A DNA stretch of 64,000 nucleotides from an uncultured Candidatus Melainabacteria bacterium. Lineage in GTDB: Bacteria; Cyanobacteriota; Vampirovibrionia; Gastranaerophilales; Gastranaerophilaceae. Position 1 is the first letter of the stretch, and every line of letters begins with the position of its first letter. Positions 60,904 to 64,000 of this stretch are shown piece after piece. Under the pieces are notes generated by a model that saw only the letters and a list, made by a program, of their open reading frames with translations, did not search any database and was not told the DNA's origin. Location of the stretch: contig CAKUTX010000002.1 in the NCBI GenBank assembly GCA_934692485.1, forward strand, positions 1 to 64,000, written 5' to 3'. A program made the translations under genes and the position numbers.

Positions 60904-61818
60904 TTAATAATTCATTACCCAACCTTCGTCAATTACTCTGCTGGAACAAGCTGTTCCTTCTTCTGTAGTCGTTTTGTTGCATTGTGTTTCTCTTTGAGTT
61001 TTAAAGTTTTCAACGGTAGAAGAAATGTCTCTATTGTTATATTTTGCATAAGCTTCTGCTTCTGCTTTGCTGTAGTTTCCAACAACTCTTCCATTTCTGA
61101 GAATCATTAGATAAAACGTATCTCTCCCCCAAGTATTTGGGCCTTTCCCTCCATTGACATCAAGTGCTGTTATAGCTCCGGCTGTATATCCGGCGTCGCT
61201 TCCTACAATCATATCAGCTCTCATTCCATTTGAGAGAGTAACTGCAATATTTTTCCATCCTCGACATTTGCTCTTATCATTCAGGTAATACCATTTGTTT
61301 GTTTTTCCGACTAATTTATTGCAAGTGGCTGTATCTGTTATAATATTTGTGGTATCTCCAGCAGCTTGCATATCCGGAACGGATTCATATTTTATACCTT
61401 TGAAATATTTACTTAATTCCGGTTGACATTTATCTCTCCATTCAGAGCTATCATATGAAAAATCATCTCCATTACAATTCTTCCATAATGTTGTGTCGCC
61501 TAAATCGTCTACTCCATCTTCTGCCATTGCTTGTCTAAATCCTTGTTCAAGAATAGAAACCCCAATTTTCAATCCTTCTACCCAAGTTTTCTTTTGATAA
61601 TTCTGAATGAGAGCTGGCAAAGTCATAGCAGCAACAACTCCAACAATCCCTAGTGTTATCAATACCTCTGCCAAAGTAAATCCAAAGAGTCGTTTGTTGT
61701 GGCAGTGGGCTACGTGCGTAAAAGCATTACTCCAACCCCGAAAGTCTGAATGAACATCGCTACAGTGGGCTACGTGCGTAGCACCTTCTGCCAAAGTAAA
61801 ACCATAATTTTTCTTCAT
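60904..61818 (-). CDS. Prepilin-like protein with duplicated cleavage motif
   Basis: 304 residues. The leader is abnormal: MKKNYGFTLAE is followed by about 35 unrelated residues, and then a second motif [20 protein letters not shown] gives the true cleavage site (after Gly46) and membrane helix. The extra 40 residues come from a 120-base in-frame insertion (see repeats). The mature part has QAMAEDGVDDLGDTTLWKNC, the loop DVNGGKGPNTWGRDTFYLM and the usual end CSSRVIDEGWVMNY. AGAGGA precedes the ATG. Divergent from the HTH gene at 61960, with promoter TTGAAT-16-TATAAT (61854-61881). Confidence 0.88.
   Translation of the reverse strand: MKKNYGFTLAEGATHVAHCSDVHSDFRGWSNAFTHVAHCHNKRLFGFTLAEVLITLGIVGVVAAMTLPALIQNYQKKTWVEGLKIGVSILEQGFRQAMAEDGVDDLGDTTLWKNCNGDDFSYDSSEWRDKCQPELSKYFKGIKYESVPDMQAAGDTTNIITDTATCNKLVGKTNKWYYLNDKSKCRGWKNIAVTLSNGMRADMIVGSDAGYTAGAITALDVNGGKGPNTWGRDTFYLMILRNGRVVGNYSKAEAEAYAKYNNRDISSTVENFKTQRETQCNKTTTEEGTACSSRVIDEGWVMNY
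61667..61800. repeat. 120-base in-frame insertion with direct repeats inside the pilin leader
   Basis: TCTGCCAAAGTAAA occurs at 61667-61680 and again at 61787-61800, exactly 120 bases apart. Between them CAGTGGGCTACGTGCGTA occurs at 61703-61720 and 61763-61780, exactly 60 bases apart. The 18-base unit is GC-rich compared with its surroundings, and one copy can form a GCTACGTGCGTAGC palindrome. Both spacings keep the frame. It looks like a small repeat element inserted with duplication of the prepilin motif. Confidence 0.75.
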
Positions 61819-61853
61819 ATATAATCCTCTTTTTTCTTAATATTATTAAAATT

Positions 61854-61920
61854 ATTATACTGAATAAATTTCTATATTCAATTTAATGTTATAGTTAAAT
61901 TATAGTTGTCATAGTTAAAA
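61854..61920. promoter_or_regulatory. Divergent promoter and repeat cluster, pilin and HTH gene
   Basis: The pilin -10 (minus, TATAAT at 61854-61859) lies beside an inverted repeat TGAATA-N8-TATTCA (61861-61880) that reaches its -35. Three direct copies of ATAGTT follow about 10 bases apart at 61891, 61902 and 61911. They are good candidates for binding of the neighbouring HTH protein (inference). Confidence 0.45.
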
Positions 61921-61959
61921 AGTCAAGCTTTTAGTTAAAACATATTATATAATTATTAA

Positions 61960-62166
61960 ATGGATACAAAACATCAAATAAAGCATTTACTTGTTATGAA
62001 TGACATGACATTGACTGAGTTGTGTAAAAGAATGTCTGAACGATTAGGTAAACCCTATTCTATATATAATATTTCAGGAAAATTAAATAGAGATACAATA
62101 AAATATAGTGAGATTAAAGAGCTTTATGATATTTTGGGATATGAGTTGGTTTTAAGGAAAAAGTAG
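61960..62166 (+). CDS. Small HTH protein divergent from a pilin gene
   Basis: 68 residues, one small helix-turn-helix: IKHLLVMNDMTLTELCKRMS, then YSIYNISGKLNRDTIKYSEI and the end LGYELVLRKK. The pattern is that of short phage-like/XRE regulators with a long turn. TATAAT (61948-61953) lies six bases before the ATG with no Shine-Dalgarno. It is the third HTH gene in this window placed divergently to a pilin gene. The 3' end nearly meets the convergent protease gene. Confidence 0.7.
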   Translation: MDTKHQIKHLLVMNDMTLTELCKRMSERLGKPYSIYNISGKLNRDTIKYSEIKELYDILGYELVLRKK

Positions 62167-62169
62167 GTT

Positions 62170-63420
62170 TTATTTTTTGCTTAACATCATTTGAGATAAG
62201 GCATTTTTGGCAGCTTGAAGTTGCGCATCGTTATTGTTTTTTACATCGTTAATACTCAAATTGACTTTTATATCAGGGGTAATTCCTTTTTGATTTATAT
62301 CTGTGCCTTTAGGGGTTAAATATTTTGCAACAGTTAGGTTTAATCCTGTTTCATTCGGCATTGGAATGATTTTTTGAACCATTCCTTTTCCGTACGTTTT
62401 TGTGCCTAAAAGTTTTGCTTTATTGTAGTCTTTTAGTGCTCCTGACAAAATTTCACTTGCACTTGCAGAATTGTTGTCAACAAGTACGATGGTTGGTTTA
62501 TGAACTCCAAATTCAGTATCTTGAGCCTTTATGTCGTATTTGTAACCGTTTCTGCCAACTATGCTGACAATATTCCCTTTAGGAATAAACAAATTCGCAA
62601 TAAACACGGCATTTGGAAGTAATCCACCTGTGTTTCCGCGTAAATCAAGAATTAATCCTTTTGTATTTTTTGTCTTTTCTAATGCTTCCAAAAATTCATT
62701 TGGAGTTGTTGAACCGATAAAACTTGTTATTTGAATATAACCTATATTTTTATCTAGAACACTGCTTTTAACAGTTTTTACTTTAATTTCCTTACGCATA
62801 ACTCGTTTTGTTAATTTATCATTATTGCGCAATATTGTGATGTTTACAAAACTGTTTTCCGGTCCTCTAACTAAATCAGCAACTTCAGAAAGCGCTAAAC
62901 CGTTGACTTCTTTTCCGTTGATTGCAAGAATTATGTCTTTAGGTAAAAGATTTGCAAATTGAGCCGGAGTTCCTTCCATAACGTTTACAATATGTATTTT
63001 GCCGGCAACGGACGCTATGTTTACTCCAATTCCTGTGATTTTTGAATTGATAGAATTATTTTGTTCGCGATATTCACTCTTTGACATATATCTTGAATAT
63101 GGATCGTTCAAACTCGCAAGCATTGTGTCAATTGCTACTTTTGCATCTTCATCGGTTTTTATTTGTCCGTGGTAATGTTCTTTCCATCTGTTCCAAGCTT
63201 GGTTATTTAATTCAGAATCATAATAGTTATCTCGAATAATTTTCCAACTGTTGTCAAAAAGTTTTTGGGATGAAACTTTGTCATAGTCTACCATGTCTGG
63301 AGTTTCTGTGATTTCAAACCTGTCTGTTGCGCTGATAAATAGTTTGTTAAGCGTAAATAAAGTTGCTATTAAAAGTAAAAATGTTATGAGCTGACTTTTT
63401 TTCATACCAATATTTAACAT
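62170..63420 (-). CDS. C-terminal processing protease (S41, CtpA-like)
   Basis: A 416-residue exported protease. A membrane anchor/signal at about 10-27 is followed by an N-terminal helical part (QKLFDNSWKIIRDNYYDSE). A PDZ domain follows (GIGVNIASVAGKIHIVNVME, LPKDIILAINGKEV), then the S41 core. The core has LDLRGNTGGLLPNAV, the catalytic Ser in DNNSASASEILSGAL and the Lys in TYGKGMVQKI. It ends LSQMMLSKK. The start (63420 or the ATG at 63405) is not settled; upstream signals are weak. It may act on periplasmic or membrane proteins. Confidence 0.93.
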   Translation of the reverse strand: MLNIGMKKSQLITFLLLIATLFTLNKLFISATDRFEITETPDMVDYDKVSSQKLFDNSWKIIRDNYYDSELNNQAWNRWKEHYHGQIKTDEDAKVAIDTMLASLNDPYSRYMSKSEYREQNNSINSKITGIGVNIASVAGKIHIVNVMEGTPAQFANLLPKDIILAINGKEVNGLALSEVADLVRGPENSFVNITILRNNDKLTKRVMRKEIKVKTVKSSVLDKNIGYIQITSFIGSTTPNEFLEALEKTKNTKGLILDLRGNTGGLLPNAVFIANLFIPKGNIVSIVGRNGYKYDIKAQDTEFGVHKPTIVLVDNNSASASEILSGALKDYNKAKLLGTKTYGKGMVQKIIPMPNETGLNLTVAKYLTPKGTDINQKGITPDIKVNLSINDVKNNNDAQLQAAKNALSQMMLSKK

Positions 63421-63568
63421 CAAGTTCTTTCTATAATCAATATACTTTTTTAGTAGTTTAATAAGTTATACAAATATTTTTTATATTGTTAATTCTTGTA
63501 AAAAAATTGACAAAATACCATGACAATAAAATATGCTTTTTGTATGATTTTTTTATCAGGGGGTAGAA

Positions 63569-64000
63569 ATGCCGGAAGACTTAATAGAAAAGAAATCAAA
63601 TTTTGACTTGACGTCTAGAAGTGCTTTTTCAAATAATGAGGAAGTTTTTACGTCACGTTCTTACGCATCGTTGTTAGCGAAAAATATCATTCCTTATTTT
63701 CATAAAAAAATTGCTGACAACTATATTATTATAAAAAAAGTGTTTAAATTTCAGGCTGTTATGCCGAGAATTTCTAATACAGAAAAGGCTCTTTTGGCAA
63801 AATATGATTTTAATACATTGGAATATACAACTGTAAAACAAATGTATGAAGAACTGTCTTTGTTGCAAAAATGGTCAATGTCTGCTGATGAGAAACTAAA
63901 AAAAGACTCTGATACCATTCTTGAAATTAGGACTCGAGAACTGAAATATATCGTTGCGACAAGTTATGCAAATATTTCTAATGAAATTTATAAAGGCTAT
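63569..64000 (+). CDS. Hypothetical protein (partial, runs off the window)
   Basis: An open frame of 144 codons to the window end, with AGGGGGT before the ATG at 63569. It begins MPEDLIEKKSNFDLTSRSAF and is polar and helical (AKNIIPYFHKKIADNYIIIK, YTTVKQMYEELSLLQKWSMS). No family recognised from this part. Confidence 0.65.
   Translation, partial: MPEDLIEKKSNFDLTSRSAFSNNEEVFTSRSYASLLAKNIIPYFHKKIADNYIIIKKVFKFQAVMPRISNTEKALLAKYDFNTLEYTTVKQMYEELSLLQKWSMSADEKLKKDSDTILEIRTRELKYIVATSYANISNEIYKGY

Noticed and set aside
61667..61800. CRISPR-like repeats in the pilin leader
   Set aside because: Only two copies of each repeat, 60- and 120-base spacing in frame within a gene, and no cas genes in the window.

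Overview
The window is AT-rich and reads as chromosomal DNA of a non-photosynthetic gut relative of the cyanobacteria (Vampirovibrionia/Melainabacteria, most likely order Gastranaerophilales). This placement is inference. It rests on many stand-alone class III prepilin genes with the [23 protein letters not shown] leader, a flagellar gene set, kdsA (a lipopolysaccharide sugar gene, so a Gram-negative envelope), a short single-stranded DNA-binding protein without an acidic tail, and the absence of photosynthesis genes. Only the sequence was read; no database search was run.

Layout. 1-2.9 kb: an acyltransferase tail, an HTH regulator divergent from an unusual pilin carrying ribosomal L7/L12-like segments, and an integrase remnant with a DUF2971 gene. 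2.9-3.4 kb: initiator tRNA-fMet with a structured leader. 3.4-6 kb: a large secreted filamentous adhesin. 6.2-9.2 kb: rpmH-rnpA-hypothetical, proC and an ABC sugar permease. 9.2-15.6 kb: TPR/NHL protein, GH77 glucanotransferase, a 6S-like RNA and lineage-specific membrane proteins. 15.7-19 kb: nadD-yqeK and a HerA-like protein. 19-24 kb (minus strand): divergent purD-like gene, dnaJ-like, queE, def, fmt, aroH. 24-27 kb: ssb, a four-carbon acid sugar kinase and a pdxA-family gene. 27-30.3 kb (minus): dapA, secD, secF. 30.5-36.9 kb: fliE, fliF, a FliG-position protein, fliH, flhA, yidD. 36.9-38.4 kb: two tandem pilins. 38.5-41 kb: bioF-bioG-bioC. 41-46 kb: coaD, a coiled-coil protein, rpmG, tRNA-Trp, secE, nusG, rplK, rplA. 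46.1-49.5 kb: a pilin gene interrupted at a poly-G tract, kdsA, an MBL hydrolase, pheS. 49.5-64 kb: membrane glycosyltransferase, pilin/HTH pair, SIS isomerase, gatB, folP, paired membrane proteins, a YhcC-like radical SAM protein, cdd, hicBA, another pilin/HTH pair, a CtpA-like protease and a partial gene.

Most of the window is housekeeping. The unusual part is the set of six dispersed prepilin genes. Three are divergent from a small HTH regulator with repeats or palindromes at the shared promoters. One is out of frame at a run of ten G. One carries a 120-base in-frame insertion that duplicates its cleavage motif. One contains L7/L12-like segments. Together they suggest a variable, individually switched surface-pilin repertoire (inference).

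A second theme is promoters with TATAAT exactly six bases before the ATG and no Shine-Dalgarno sequence, seen at six genes, which suggests leaderless transcripts. A third is a flagellar operon whose FliG position holds a protein sharing its N-terminal domain with a membrane protein encoded 20 kb away.
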